This document shows positions 54,068 through 62,542 of a stretch of DNA of 64,000 bases, piece after piece. The stretch covers positions 44,160 to 108,159 of the forward strand of contig NZ_JAHESE010000028.1 of NCBI RefSeq assembly GCF_018598175.1, in the 5' to 3' direction. How positions within the stretch are numbered: position 1 is the first letter of the stretch; every line of letters begins with the position of its first letter. The notes under the pieces are model-generated. The model had not been told where the DNA came from. It ran no database searches and saw only the letters and a program-made list of their open reading frames with translations. A program made the translations under genes and the position numbers. This stretch comes from Dawidia cretensis. Its GTDB lineage: Bacteria; Bacteroidota; Bacteroidia; Cytophagales; Cyclobacteriaceae.

Positions 54068-54762
54068 TGAAACGAGCAAGTTTTATTTTGATGTTTGTCG
54101 TATTGGCGTGTACTAGCCGCCCCAAGCCAGCTGCTGTCAGCACAAATAATTTCTTTAAACCAGGCGAATTGTCAACCGACCCTCACTCCGACACCATAAT
54201 GGCAAAGTCTTTTTCGCGGACAATCCTGTTGTTTGGTGATAGTTCGATAAGACACAGCTCTGACACAATCAAGCGGATGACTGTTAGCTCACCAGTCATT
54301 GGCGGGACCTACGTGATTTCCGTTGTTAAGCACTCGGGAATAGGCAACGTATCTTTTGTGCGGACGGGAGATCGCGATGGTAGGGATAAAATGGGAATTA
54401 ATATGCTGTCTTTTTCTTATTCAAGCAAATCGTTCCGATTCAATTCAATGTTAACCAGCCTTGACAGTATTTTATTAAAAGTGAATCAAGATTTGCCAAA
54501 CAACCCCGAAATACCAGAACAGGTGGGGGATGGGGAGGTCTATTTGTTTGAACAGGTGCAAGGAGGAAAATATCAGGTTTGGCTGCGGCTTGCTCCAGGA
54601 TATGGAATTGATGCTTATCCGGACATCGCGAGTTTCACGCAGCTATGTGAGTCAATGAACGCCTTTGTTCCAGATTGTATTCTGCCTCCACCGGAGGAAA
54701 TGCTCAGTGAGAAAGGTGTGCTCTTTCCCGTGTTCGAGAAAGTTCCGATAGTTGCCGAATAG
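54067..54762 (+). CDS. Lipoprotein of unknown function
   Basis: 231 residues with a lipoprotein signal 'SFILMFVVLACTSRP' (Cys near residue 15). Its ATG overlaps the previous stop, so the two are probably cotranslated. The mature domain shows 'SFSRTILLFGDSSIRHSSDT', 'GGTYVISVVKHSGIGNVSFV' and a C-terminal helix-loop containing 'GYGIDAYPDIASFTQLCESM'. No family recognised. The close coupling suggests joint function with the frameshifted gene. Confidence 0.78.
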   Translation: MKRASFILMFVVLACTSRPKPAAVSTNNFFKPGELSTDPHSDTIMAKSFSRTILLFGDSSIRHSSDTIKRMTVSSPVIGGTYVISVVKHSGIGNVSFVRTGDRDGRDKMGINMLSFSYSSKSFRFNSMLTSLDSILLKVNQDLPNNPEIPEQVGDGEVYLFEQVQGGKYQVWLRLAPGYGIDAYPDIASFTQLCESMNAFVPDCILPPPEEMLSEKGVLFPVFEKVPIVAE

Positions 54763-54830
54763 TAGATGCGCACGGTGCCGTTTAAATGCCAAAACATAGT
54801 GCTATCTGATGACCTACTTGAAATACTACC

Positions 54831-55535
54831 TTGATGAATTCATTCATAAAATCTGCATTCCTACTTTTTTCATTTTTTAACCTCCACAATATACAGGCCC
54901 AAGATTTGTCAGGCCCGCTGGCCAAAGGCTGTAGCCTTGGACTAGACATTGGGTACAATGAAAGCGAGCTATATGGCTCATTTAAAGATGAGATAAATGA
55001 AGGAAGCGCGACTGACTATGAACCGTCAAGGTTTAAAGCTGTCGGTAAGAATGCAAAAGATTTTGATCTGACCGTTTATATAAAGCTATATAAATTTTTT
55101 TATGTTAAAACTGGTTTGGGTTATACCCAGCACGGTGGCAAATTTCTGAACACCCGGCTTTGGTATCCCGTGGACGTCACCCTCGACTACCTTAGTGTAC
55201 CAGTCGGTGTAGGTGTCAATCCGGTACTTTACGGCCCACTCTCCGTTGCACTTGACGTAGGATTTCAGTTTAGCCAAGAGCTATCCTCTGAGCAGGAGTT
55301 CGTAAAAGGTATTGGGCCAAGGGTACACCAAAACAGATTCGTGTCTGGGTATTTTTGGAGTGGCTCGGTTATTGGTTCGATCAGCTCCCGCTGGGCAATC
55401 CGCGCGTCATACCGCTACACCAAAGCCTTGCGTCCATTTCACGAAAACGAAATTGCCTATGGCAAATGGGACGGCCTTGAATTGTCTTCAAAAGCTACGG
55501 CATTTTCGGGAGGGATCATTTTTGTGCTGAAATAG
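54831..55535 (+). CDS. Outer-membrane beta-barrel protein (PorT-like)
   Basis: 234 residues with a signal peptide ending 'LHNIQAQD' (about residue 24); a second ATG at 54834 is equally likely as start. Alternating amphipathic strands, with 'FYVKTGLGYTQHGGKF', 'TLDYLSVPVGVGVNPVLYGP', 'SVALDVGFQFSQELS' and 'AIRASYRYTKAL', end in 'FSGGIIFVLK'. The pattern fits the PorT/OMP_b-brl_2 class of eight-stranded barrels. Probably an outer-membrane protein of unknown role; no partner gene is evident. Confidence 0.85.
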   Translation: MMNSFIKSAFLLFSFFNLHNIQAQDLSGPLAKGCSLGLDIGYNESELYGSFKDEINEGSATDYEPSRFKAVGKNAKDFDLTVYIKLYKFFYVKTGLGYTQHGGKFLNTRLWYPVDVTLDYLSVPVGVGVNPVLYGPLSVALDVGFQFSQELSSEQEFVKGIGPRVHQNRFVSGYFWSGSVIGSISSRWAIRASYRYTKALRPFHENEIAYGKWDGLELSSKATAFSGGIIFVLK

Positions 55536-55559
55536 TCTCAAAAAAGCGAAAACGGCCGG

Positions 55560-55710
55560 CTTGCACCCGAAGGGACTGAGCAATACTAACATCCTATATC
55601 AAATGCCAGGTACCCTTAATGGAACACGAGGAGTATTTGAAATTGGTGTTAGACCTTCGCTATCAGGGAACACAGAACTCATAATGCATAGATTCTTTAA
55701 ACCTTATTAA
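55560..55710 (+). pseudogene. C-terminal scrap of a polymorphic toxin
   Basis: The frame up to the TAA at 55708-55710 reads 'LHPKGLSNTNILYQMPGTLN' then 'GVFEIGVRPSLSGN' and 'IMHRFFKP'. The layout 'L-N-G-x-x-G-V-F-E-I-G-V ... H-R-F-F-x-P' is what I associate with the tails of RHS/WapA-type toxins. About 50 codons remain, with no start. The following gene, nine bases on, is likely its former immunity partner. Family is inference from pattern, not a search. Confidence 0.55.
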
Positions 55711-55718
55711 AAAAGATT

Positions 55719-56267
55719 TTGATGAAGATCGATTTAGGCTTTTCACACGATTATGAAGTTGAAGTTTTAGACGAACTTCCTCCAGGAAGAAGAATATACT
55801 ACTACCCAGGTTCAAGTACTCAAGGAGGTAAGGACGGAGTACTCGTTAAAATAACTCCTTTACATGGAGAATCTTGGGTTGGAGTTTTTTCTTTCGGCGA
55901 AATAACTCCGAAAGGAGTATCAGGGGTTTATACCTTACCCAATGCAGATAAGCTCTGTGTTGTATCGAGAGGGGCAGGATATTTTGTTTCAGCTAACAAT
56001 CCAGCTGATTGGGCTGAAGTGAAATCGATTCCTGTAATTGATGTGCGTTCAGTATTATTTCAAGGCATTGTTTTATTTGCAAACTACACGGAATTAATAG
56101 CATACGATTCTTCGGGCGTGAAATGGAGAACAGAGCGGTTAGCTTTTGATGGTTTTAGAATCGTAGGGCTAACCGATAATCGGTTAAGAGGTGAATACTA
56201 CGATATCCGAAGTGAGTCAGAGGAGACTTTTGAACTAGACCTCTTAACAGGGATTGGGTGTGTTTGA
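55719..56267 (+). CDS. Hypothetical immunity-like protein
   Basis: 182 residues (alternative ATG at 55722). Strand-rich sequence: 'YEVEVLDELPPGRRIYYYPG', 'VKITPLHGESWVGVFSFGEI', 'GVSGVYTLPNADKLCVVSRG' and 'GVKWRTERLAFDGFRIVGLT', ending in 'FELDLLTGIGCV'. No family recognised. It follows a toxin C-terminal scrap by nine bases, the normal toxin-immunity order, so it is probably the orphaned immunity protein. Confidence 0.68.
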   Translation: MMKIDLGFSHDYEVEVLDELPPGRRIYYYPGSSTQGGKDGVLVKITPLHGESWVGVFSFGEITPKGVSGVYTLPNADKLCVVSRGAGYFVSANNPADWAEVKSIPVIDVRSVLFQGIVLFANYTELIAYDSSGVKWRTERLAFDGFRIVGLTDNRLRGEYYDIRSESEETFELDLLTGIGCV

Positions 56268-56318
56268 AATGATGTTGTCGTCGCGTGTTATGCATCGTAT
56301 TTCTTATCTTATGAAATA

Positions 56319-56492
56319 GTGAGTAATAAGCTTTTTCTTTTGATGTCATTGCTTCTGTTGATTGTCAGCTTTGACGCGGACGCGCAGATACTGGAAGTGG
56401 GCGAAGAATGCCGTACACAATACGACAGCCTTACAAACAAGGCTAAAGGGCATCGTACTTTGCCAGTCAATCAGGATTATGAAAATAGATAG
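56319..56492 (+). pseudogene. N-terminal fragment of a secreted protein
   Basis: From a GTG at 56319 (or ATG at 56343) the frame encodes a signal peptide 'LFLLMSLLLLIVSFDADAQ' and about 30 more residues ('ILEVGEECRTQYDSL') to a TAG at 56490. It is too short for an independent product, and the rest of the gene is missing. Its last codons overlap the start of the next gene. Confidence 0.5.
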
Positions 56493-57171
56493 GACATTGT
56501 TTTTGTTTAGCGACGGTTCGGAGAGAATCTCCGAACTTACGGTAGATTTTTTTGAAATAGCGAATTTGTTTAATCGCTTACTGAATGAGGTTTATGATGG
56601 TAAGAGAATAAAATTTCTAAACGTTCATTTTCTTACGGAAAGGTCGTACGAGCTGGTGCCAGAGGTAAAACAAGATTCCCACCATTATTATGGTGGGCAT
56701 CTGGCGTATCATGGCTATTTTAATAGATCTGAGTTTACGTCTCTTACCAGACGCGACCAAATCGAATGTGCTTGGAACCGTGCTTGTGATTATCTTAGTA
56801 GAACCGCATCGCTTATAAAAAATGAATCGTTACTTCATGCTTCCGAGCACGCCCGGCAGAGAGGACGCGAGATTGGATTTAATCCCGACTATCGGTTGAT
56901 AGAATCAGAGCTTACTATTTATGGGCGAAAAATGAAAGGCGCTGTATGGGTTAATTTTAAAGAAGATGGTATGTATTCCAAATTTACCCTGGAAGAGGGT
57001 GGGAATTTGATTTATGAACAGCCATTAGGTGCGGCAAAAAAAGGTAATGAATTTTTTCTAGATATGTACAGGACTATTGGTACGTATAAAGGAAATATAG
57101 TGCTTGACGGATATCGGGAAGTTGGTTATCTCCCTTTGGAAATACCTTTTGAGAAGTTAGGTCTCTCGTAG
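56479..57171 (+). CDS. Hypothetical protein, immunity-like
   Basis: 230 residues from the ATG at 56479-56481; the frame extends 39 codons further upstream through the previous gene scrap, which is unlikely to be translated. Contains 'RTLFLFSDGSERISELTVDF', 'HHYYGGHLAYHGYFNRSEFT', 'RACDYLSRTASLIKN' and a C-terminal 'SKFTLEEGGNLIYEQPLGAA'. No signal peptide, no known domain. Size and setting are typical of orphan immunity genes; function unproven. Confidence 0.7.
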   Translation: MKIDRTLFLFSDGSERISELTVDFFEIANLFNRLLNEVYDGKRIKFLNVHFLTERSYELVPEVKQDSHHYYGGHLAYHGYFNRSEFTSLTRRDQIECAWNRACDYLSRTASLIKNESLLHASEHARQRGREIGFNPDYRLIESELTIYGRKMKGAVWVNFKEDGMYSKFTLEEGGNLIYEQPLGAAKKGNEFFLDMYRTIGTYKGNIVLDGYREVGYLPLEIPFEKLGLS

Positions 57172-57262
57172 TCGTACCAGAAAAGCATACCATCTAATAT
57201 GAAAAAGAATTTGTATATCTGTTAGCGGGATGGGGTATTTTTTGAATAACTATATTTATTCC

Positions 57263-57790
57263 ATGAAATTTGAAACGTCCCCGATCGTACACGCCATGAA
57301 GGTTGCTTTAGTATCGATGTTTCCGGGGGAGATTTCGGAGGAAGGCAAGGAGCGCTACTACGAACTGTATAGGGAGAAATTTGAGGGTCCGCTGCGGGCT
57401 GTCATGCTGCATGACATGGAAACGTTGTTCCTGGCAACACCGTCCATCACGTGGCATTGCATTACGTTGGTGGATGATGGCGCGCAGGGTAGAAGTCACA
57501 TTGTTTTTCGGGTGGCGTTTCAGCAGAACCCGACGCCCTTTGAAGTTCGGCTAGAGTGCGGTCTTTTTGAAGATGTGATAATCATGCAATTTGAGTATCC
57601 TGAAATTGTGAAGATGTTAAGCAAACATCAACAAGCAGTATTGAAAGGTATTCGGTATCTACGAACAACCCACTATTACGGCGCTCTGAACGGACTGGAA
57701 GAATTCGTTACTGAACATAATGTTTCCGGTGTATCTGCTTCAAAAAGCCCACTGCTCGTGAAGATCAGAAGGCTTTTTGGGTTTGACTGA
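57263..57790 (+). CDS. Hypothetical protein (parent of the fragment at 26384-26518)
   Basis: 175 residues from the ATG at 57263-57265 (the frame opens at 57230). Contains 'KVALVSMFPGEISEEGKERY', 'VMLHDMETLFLATPSITWHC' and 'HIVFRVAFQQNPTPFEVRLE', then the segment duplicated at 26384 ('LSKHQQAVLKGIRYLRTTHY'). No domain recognised. The C-terminus 'SPLLVKIRRLFGFD' is basic. It lies directly upstream of a broken SulP copy in the opposite direction. Confidence 0.72.
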   Translation: MKFETSPIVHAMKVALVSMFPGEISEEGKERYYELYREKFEGPLRAVMLHDMETLFLATPSITWHCITLVDDGAQGRSHIVFRVAFQQNPTPFEVRLECGLFEDVIIMQFEYPEIVKMLSKHQQAVLKGIRYLRTTHYYGALNGLEEFVTEHNVSGVSASKSPLLVKIRRLFGFD

Positions 57791-57886
57791 ATAGGAATGA
57801 CGATGGTCGTAACGATAGCACCAGGTGCAGCTCTTTTGAATTAAGATCACTTCATTGGTGGATATCTGGCGATCTGAATCCATCCC

Positions 57887-58264
57887 GGTCCCAGGACGAT
57901 CAAAGACACAACGACGATCGCCACCAGCGAAGCCGGAACTGCTTTTGTGATTTTTGGAAAATAGAGGACGATTAGTATAGTCAGCGCGGCCAGGCCCAGC
58001 ATCGTCCAAAGGGCTGTGCCGGTAAGCCAGGTGGTTCCGTAGCGCCCGTACCACCCGATACCATCCTCGGGCGTCCACCTAAAACGGCCGTGACCAGGCC
58101 CGTTAAAAACGCAGCATACAATCCGGTCAAAGGCGACAGACCCGCCAGGATGGCAAACGAGAGCGATTCGGGTATCATCGTCATGGCAACGGTCAGGCCG
58201 GACAAGACTTCCGTTTTGTAGTTTATTTCTGACGGAAGTCGAATAGATTGACAAAAGGCTTCAT
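57887..58264 (-). pseudogene. Broken partial copy of the SulP transporter gene
   Basis: The copy matches 41100-41390 (with 58041-58325) and 40725-40880 (with 57890-58040), with a deletion of about 220 bases between the two parts. The upstream noncoding sequence is copied too. A T is missing near 58229 in the TTTTC run just after the start, so '[20 protein letters not shown]' is out of frame with its ATG (58262-58264). The STAS domain and most helices are absent. Confidence 0.88.
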
Positions 58265-58396
58265 GGACGGTGGATCGTGCGACGGAAAGGGGCAAATATA
58301 CAGGGAATTTGGTCCTTTGGGAGGGAGAGGGGGGACGTTTGGGGAACATCCGTTGTGTAAACGCAAATTCCTATATTGAGATTGAAATTAATATGT

Positions 58397-58774
58397 ATGA
58401 GTCTTTACGCAGGTGTCTACGTACAATCCCGATTAGGAAAGTCGGAGTTGTTACGGTTAATCTTAGAAAAGTTAGGAGGCCAATATGATAAGAACTCGAT
58501 GACGACATTTCAAATGGATATCTATCTCGATAAAAATGAACAGTATAATCAGGAAAAGAGCAAGCGGTTTCCTGATGGGTTTCTATATTTTCATTATCTC
58601 CTTGACGTAGATCATTCAGACGTTGGTGAGGATCGGATTTATATTGATCAACTTTCGCAAGTGTTGGAATTTCTTTGGTCTATCGATACACCGGCGGTTG
58701 CTGCTTGCGATTTTGAGGGACAGTTGATTAAGAATGGTGGATATAGGAACCTACTGCTGCTTTGGCCGCAGTAG
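58397..58774 (+). CDS. Hypothetical immunity-like protein
   Basis: 125 residues from the ATG at 58397-58399 (the frame opens at 58376). 'SLYAGVYVQSRLGKSELLRL' and 'LEKLGGQYDKNSMTTFQMDI', then 'GFLYFHYLLDVDHSDVGEDR' and 'LEFLWSIDTPAVAACDFEGQ'. This is a compact alpha/beta pattern of small immunity proteins; I cannot assign a named family. It follows the broken SulP copy. Confidence 0.7.
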   Translation: MSLYAGVYVQSRLGKSELLRLILEKLGGQYDKNSMTTFQMDIYLDKNEQYNQEKSKRFPDGFLYFHYLLDVDHSDVGEDRIYIDQLSQVLEFLWSIDTPAVAACDFEGQLIKNGGYRNLLLLWPQ

Positions 58775-58883
58775 TAATACAATCCTGATTTTTACCATGA
58801 AAGCAATACTTTTGATTAATTTTTTTTGCGGATAAAAGCAACGCTTCATAACTCAGCGTTGGGGCAATACTAAAAATAAAACA

Positions 58884-59330
58884 ATGCTAGAAACCCAAGG
58901 CTGGATTGAATACAGCCCATACTTCACACAAGAGGAACGAGATGAAGAGCATTCATGGTTGACGTGGATGTGTGTGAACTCCATTATTGACCACGTGGAT
59001 AAGGTGACAGAAACCCTTTTTGGATACTCCAAAAGGATCTTACGAAAAGAGTTTGAAATAGAATCATTAGCAAAAGACAGGGGTATTCCGATCAATGCAT
59101 CCTACATAGTAAAAATGGAGATGGAGAAGATTGAGGCATTTGAACAGAAATATGGTACCGGAGAAATATTTGGCTATTCCGTAATTTATTATGACGAGAT
59201 TAGGAAAGCAGCACTTTCAATTCCAGCCGATAGTCTTTGGAAAAAGCTGTTCGCGCTAGTAGAATTATTCAAAGCTCTTAAAGGACTGGAAGATAATCAG
59301 ATCAGATTAGTTGTTTGGTTCGAATGGTAA
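58884..59330 (+). CDS. Hypothetical protein (parent of the scrap at 42812)
   Basis: 148 residues, mostly helical ('FTQEERDEEHSWLTWMCVNS', 'SKRILRKEFEIESLAKDRGI', 'EIRKAALSIPADSLWKKLFA', 'LVELFKALKGLEDNQ'). No signal peptide or known domain. A piece of a second copy is found at 42812-42880. Probably another orphan immunity-like gene. Confidence 0.72.
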   Translation: MLETQGWIEYSPYFTQEERDEEHSWLTWMCVNSIIDHVDKVTETLFGYSKRILRKEFEIESLAKDRGIPINASYIVKMEMEKIEAFEQKYGTGEIFGYSVIYYDEIRKAALSIPADSLWKKLFALVELFKALKGLEDNQIRLVVWFEW

Positions 59331-59571
59331 AAAAAACCACAATAAAATAAGGCTTTGTGTAGAACAGAACTGCCGAACGTTAGCCAATGTTGCAGGGTAG
59401 GCATAGATAGCGGTGAGGATCTGATAGGCTGTAAGCCCTGGTAGGTTTAGCCAACTGTGTAAAAGGTCTTACGGTCTTTTGTGGATGATTATTCTTATTT
59501 TCCTAGCGTCTATCGGCTTCTGAAAGGCTTCCATTAAAGGCGACATTGATTCTTTTTTTTGGAACCCAATG
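59331..59571. other. Gene-free interval
   Basis: About 240 bases between convergent genes; no coding frame, hairpin or repeat of note is seen. Confidence 0.5.
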
Positions 59572-60003
59572 CTACGATCTAATTATATAGTCGCCTTTGT
59601 CAATTATTCGTTGTCTGGTTTTTTCATCATCGATAATCTTTAAAACTGCTTTGCTAGCTATTAACCTATCAATAATACAGTAGGCATATATGCTGGTTTT
59701 GATCCCAGTTCCGGGACCATTTCCACCTTGTGCACCAAGACCATGGAAGTGCGTTTCAACTTTAATTGCGTTTTCGTTGCTTTTCGCATTTCGTACAATT
59801 ACGGGATCTCCCTTTTTATAACGGCCATCTGCGGTATGTCCCTCGATTATGAATTCTTCGTTTATACGTATTTCAGGGTTATTGGATAGTCCTACATAGC
59901 AATCTGCATATGTGGCAAGGCAATCTCTTATGAATATCTCAAAATCGTCGATGATTTGACTGTTGTTTATTTCTTCTTTTACTGTGTGTGATAAGGGTTT
60001 CAT
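59572..60003 (-). CDS. Hypothetical protein
   Basis: 143 residues without a signal peptide. Notable are 'INNSQIIDDFEIFIRDCLAT' (a helix), 'NEEFIIEGHTADGRYKKGDP' and a glycine-rich stretch 'THFHGLGAQGGNGPGTG' with two nearby His, then a helix 'IIDRLIASKAVLKIIDDEKT'. It may bind metal or nucleotide through the Gly/His segment, but this is only a guess. It stands on the same strand as the OLD-type gene, 335 bases downstream. Confidence 0.65.
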   Translation of the reverse strand: MKPLSHTVKEEINNSQIIDDFEIFIRDCLATYADCYVGLSNNPEIRINEEFIIEGHTADGRYKKGDPVIVRNAKSNENAIKVETHFHGLGAQGGNGPGTGIKTSIYAYCIIDRLIASKAVLKIIDDEKTRQRIIDKGDYIIRS

Positions 60004-60337
60004 TTGTTTATTCCTTCTATTTGAGAGACCTTAATTGTTAAAATTATGCTTTTAAGATTCCTAATCGCTCAATCTTTCATGCTTCATTAGGTAGCTTTTC
60101 ATGAGCTACCTTCAATATAGTAATAATCGTTAGTTGCATCTAATGTCGCTTGCCTAAATTAATGAAAATGCTAAATTAATCATCAATGCAATATCTTACC
60201 GACCGGAAGTTTAGGATTATCCTGGTTTCCAAGAGCCATTAAATTAGTACTTTTTTGCATTGTTTGTCGTTTAGATTATAAGCAAATACTTTTAGGGAAA
60301 TCTAAACTTCGACTATAATTTGTTGTCGCTATTTTGA

Positions 60338-62464
60338 TTAGCTGATTAACCTTTGAAATAAATTATTCCAGGCAAGCTCTAATTCCGTTGGAACGTCTTT
60401 CATAGTTCTATCGAATTGATTAATAACAACTCTCGCTAATTCGACCTTCCATCCACTTTTTTCTAAAGTTACGTTATTGACCTTTGCCCATTCTTGAATC
60501 TGATCTATAATTGGTTCATCTTTCTGGTAAAACTCGTCAAAATAGTTGCCACCTCTATATAAACGATCAACAACTTCTATTAATTTTTGGGCAGGCATTA
60601 AATCTTCAATTTCATACCCTTTCTCGCCGAGAAAATTAGCTACTTCGAGAATTCGGTCCTGGTTTTCTTTATATGTTCCTGCACTCAGTTGTTTAAGATA
60701 TTCTTTTCCAACTTTATCAGAATCTAATAATATGTAAGGGAGTTTGTTATCTCGTGATGTTACTAATTTAGTCACGGGTCCCATGCCTCTTACTCCGCCA
60801 GTAGGAATAAATACAAGCTCTTTACTGTTTAGAATTTTGCCTTTACTAATTAGATAGCGCTTAATCATAGTTAGATAAATTTGATCACTTGGTCCCTCAA
60901 CCAGTACAGGTATGCATCCGAGCAAAAGAGTGTCTGATACAGTTAAGCCCAACGCTGCATGAACCGGATAAATGGATTTTTCAGCGTCGGCTTCATCATG
61001 TCTGAGGTTCGAAGATATTTTTGTACGCCCAGAGGATTTATCGATAAAAACAGCTTTAACATTTGCTAAGTTATCCATATCAACTAAGAAAGGAGAATGT
61101 GAGGTATAAATCAACTGATTGGTTTCGGCGAGCTTCCTAAAGAACTCAGCTAAATCATATTGCGCTAAAGGATGTAGAGAGAGCCCAGGCTCGTCGAGCA
61201 AAAGTATGGCATCTGAATGTTCTTGTTTTGTTTCCACGAGAAATACTAAGAAAAAGCTAAAGAACCATTGTAATCCTCTACTTCTACCTTCTAATTCAAT
61301 AGATTCCGGACGAAGCTCGTCAGAAACATTAATTCTGAAATGACTTCCGTCTGCCTCGAACGAAAAAATATAATTTCCTTGTTGCCACCATTGTTTAAAA
61401 CTTTTAGTTAGTTCACTGGCTGCGGATCTAAGTAAGACTCCTCTTTCTTTCTTTTTTTTCGCCCATTCTGCTATTTCCTCTTCTGATAGGTTCTGCTCTT
61501 CTCTGCTAACTTCTCTTTTGTATGTGTCGACGGTTTTTATTATGATCTTTCTGTCATTCCCCAGTTCATAAATTTCATTAGGAGAAAGTTTTACATACCT
61601 AAAAAGAACATCCAATGTTCTTGCCTTTGCGCGTGCAGACTCGGTAAGATCAGTGCGCTTCAAATCTTCAATAACCCTAGGTAAATAGATTTCGCTATCA
61701 AGGTTTCCATAGTCAGAATAATAAACAAATTTTGGTATATATTTAAGAATGAGTTGACGGATTTCCGCGGTTGTTTCAATGGATTTTCCATCGAAAGAGC
61801 CTAGTATTTTGTTAAGTGATGGAAGTAGTTTTTTATTGAAGGGCTCCGGAAGGTTTTGTTTTTTCCCAAATTCTCCTAATAGTGATTTAGTTGTGTCTAT
61901 AGCAGCGATAATATCTTCTTTTACTAGAAATTCTGAATCTGTTTTAGGCGATAGGTTGCTAACAACTAGGTCAATTTTATTGCGAAGGTCGAAATCTTCC
62001 TTTATATATGCTTCAAGATCATGAAGTTCCTTAAGAAATGTTTCAATAATTACTTTAAATTGTTTCTTAGGGTAAGAATTTATTTTTGTGTATGGTAATG
62101 AGATGTAATACGTTCCGCTATACATTCTCTGTATATGCGTAACGCGGACCTGCTCGATATCACATGCGCACGCTTCAGCAATTTGAGTACTAACGTTTTG
62201 CGTCAATTCAAAATCAGCCTTAATGAACACGTCTTTTTCATGTCCATCGATTTTATATTGGCTGTAAAGATGCCTTGGGAAGTCGGATAGTGGAACTATA
62301 GGTTCGCCGTTCGCTGGGTTAAGTTTCCAGAGAGCTATCAATAGATTTGTTTTACCTGCTTCATTTGTTCCAACCAAACATGTATTTCCACCGGCATCTA
62401 TCCAATCACTTTCTTCAATAGATCTAAAATTAATGACTTTATAGCGCAGAAGTTTTGTGCTCAT
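60338..62464 (-). CDS. OLD-family ATPase with TOPRIM nuclease domain
   Basis: 708 residues from the ATG at 62462-62464 ('MSTKLLRYKVINFRSIEES'); the frame opens at 62542 with a poor leader. The P-loop 'GTNEAGKTNLL' is at about 32-42, and the ABC-type 'LLLDEPGLSLHPLAQ' (Walker B) near 423. The C-terminal TOPRIM domain has 'VLVEGPSDQIYL' near 523 and 'LLDSDKVG' near 580. OLD proteins are ATP-driven nucleases, often phage-defence effectors (lone class 1) or part of two-gene systems such as Gabija, whose helicase partner is not seen nearby. Defence is therefore suggested, not shown. The gene is AT-richer than the left half of the window. Confidence 0.9.
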   Translation of the reverse strand: MSTKLLRYKVINFRSIEESDWIDAGGNTCLVGTNEAGKTNLLIALWKLNPANGEPIVPLSDFPRHLYSQYKIDGHEKDVFIKADFELTQNVSTQIAEACACDIEQVRVTHIQRMYSGTYYISLPYTKINSYPKKQFKVIIETFLKELHDLEAYIKEDFDLRNKIDLVVSNLSPKTDSEFLVKEDIIAAIDTTKSLLGEFGKKQNLPEPFNKKLLPSLNKILGSFDGKSIETTAEIRQLILKYIPKFVYYSDYGNLDSEIYLPRVIEDLKRTDLTESARAKARTLDVLFRYVKLSPNEIYELGNDRKIIIKTVDTYKREVSREEQNLSEEEIAEWAKKKKERGVLLRSAASELTKSFKQWWQQGNYIFSFEADGSHFRINVSDELRPESIELEGRSRGLQWFFSFFLVFLVETKQEHSDAILLLDEPGLSLHPLAQYDLAEFFRKLAETNQLIYTSHSPFLVDMDNLANVKAVFIDKSSGRTKISSNLRHDEADAEKSIYPVHAALGLTVSDTLLLGCIPVLVEGPSDQIYLTMIKRYLISKGKILNSKELVFIPTGGVRGMGPVTKLVTSRDNKLPYILLDSDKVGKEYLKQLSAGTYKENQDRILEVANFLGEKGYEIEDLMPAQKLIEVVDRLYRGGNYFDEFYQKDEPIIDQIQEWAKVNNVTLEKSGWKVELARVVINQFDRTMKDVPTELELAWNNLFQRLIS

Positions 62465-62542
62465 TGAATAAGGTTCGTTATGTGAAAAGTGGGCTTTATA
62501 TCCGGCTAGGCAATAGTTAATTGCGGTAACAGGAATTTTCAT

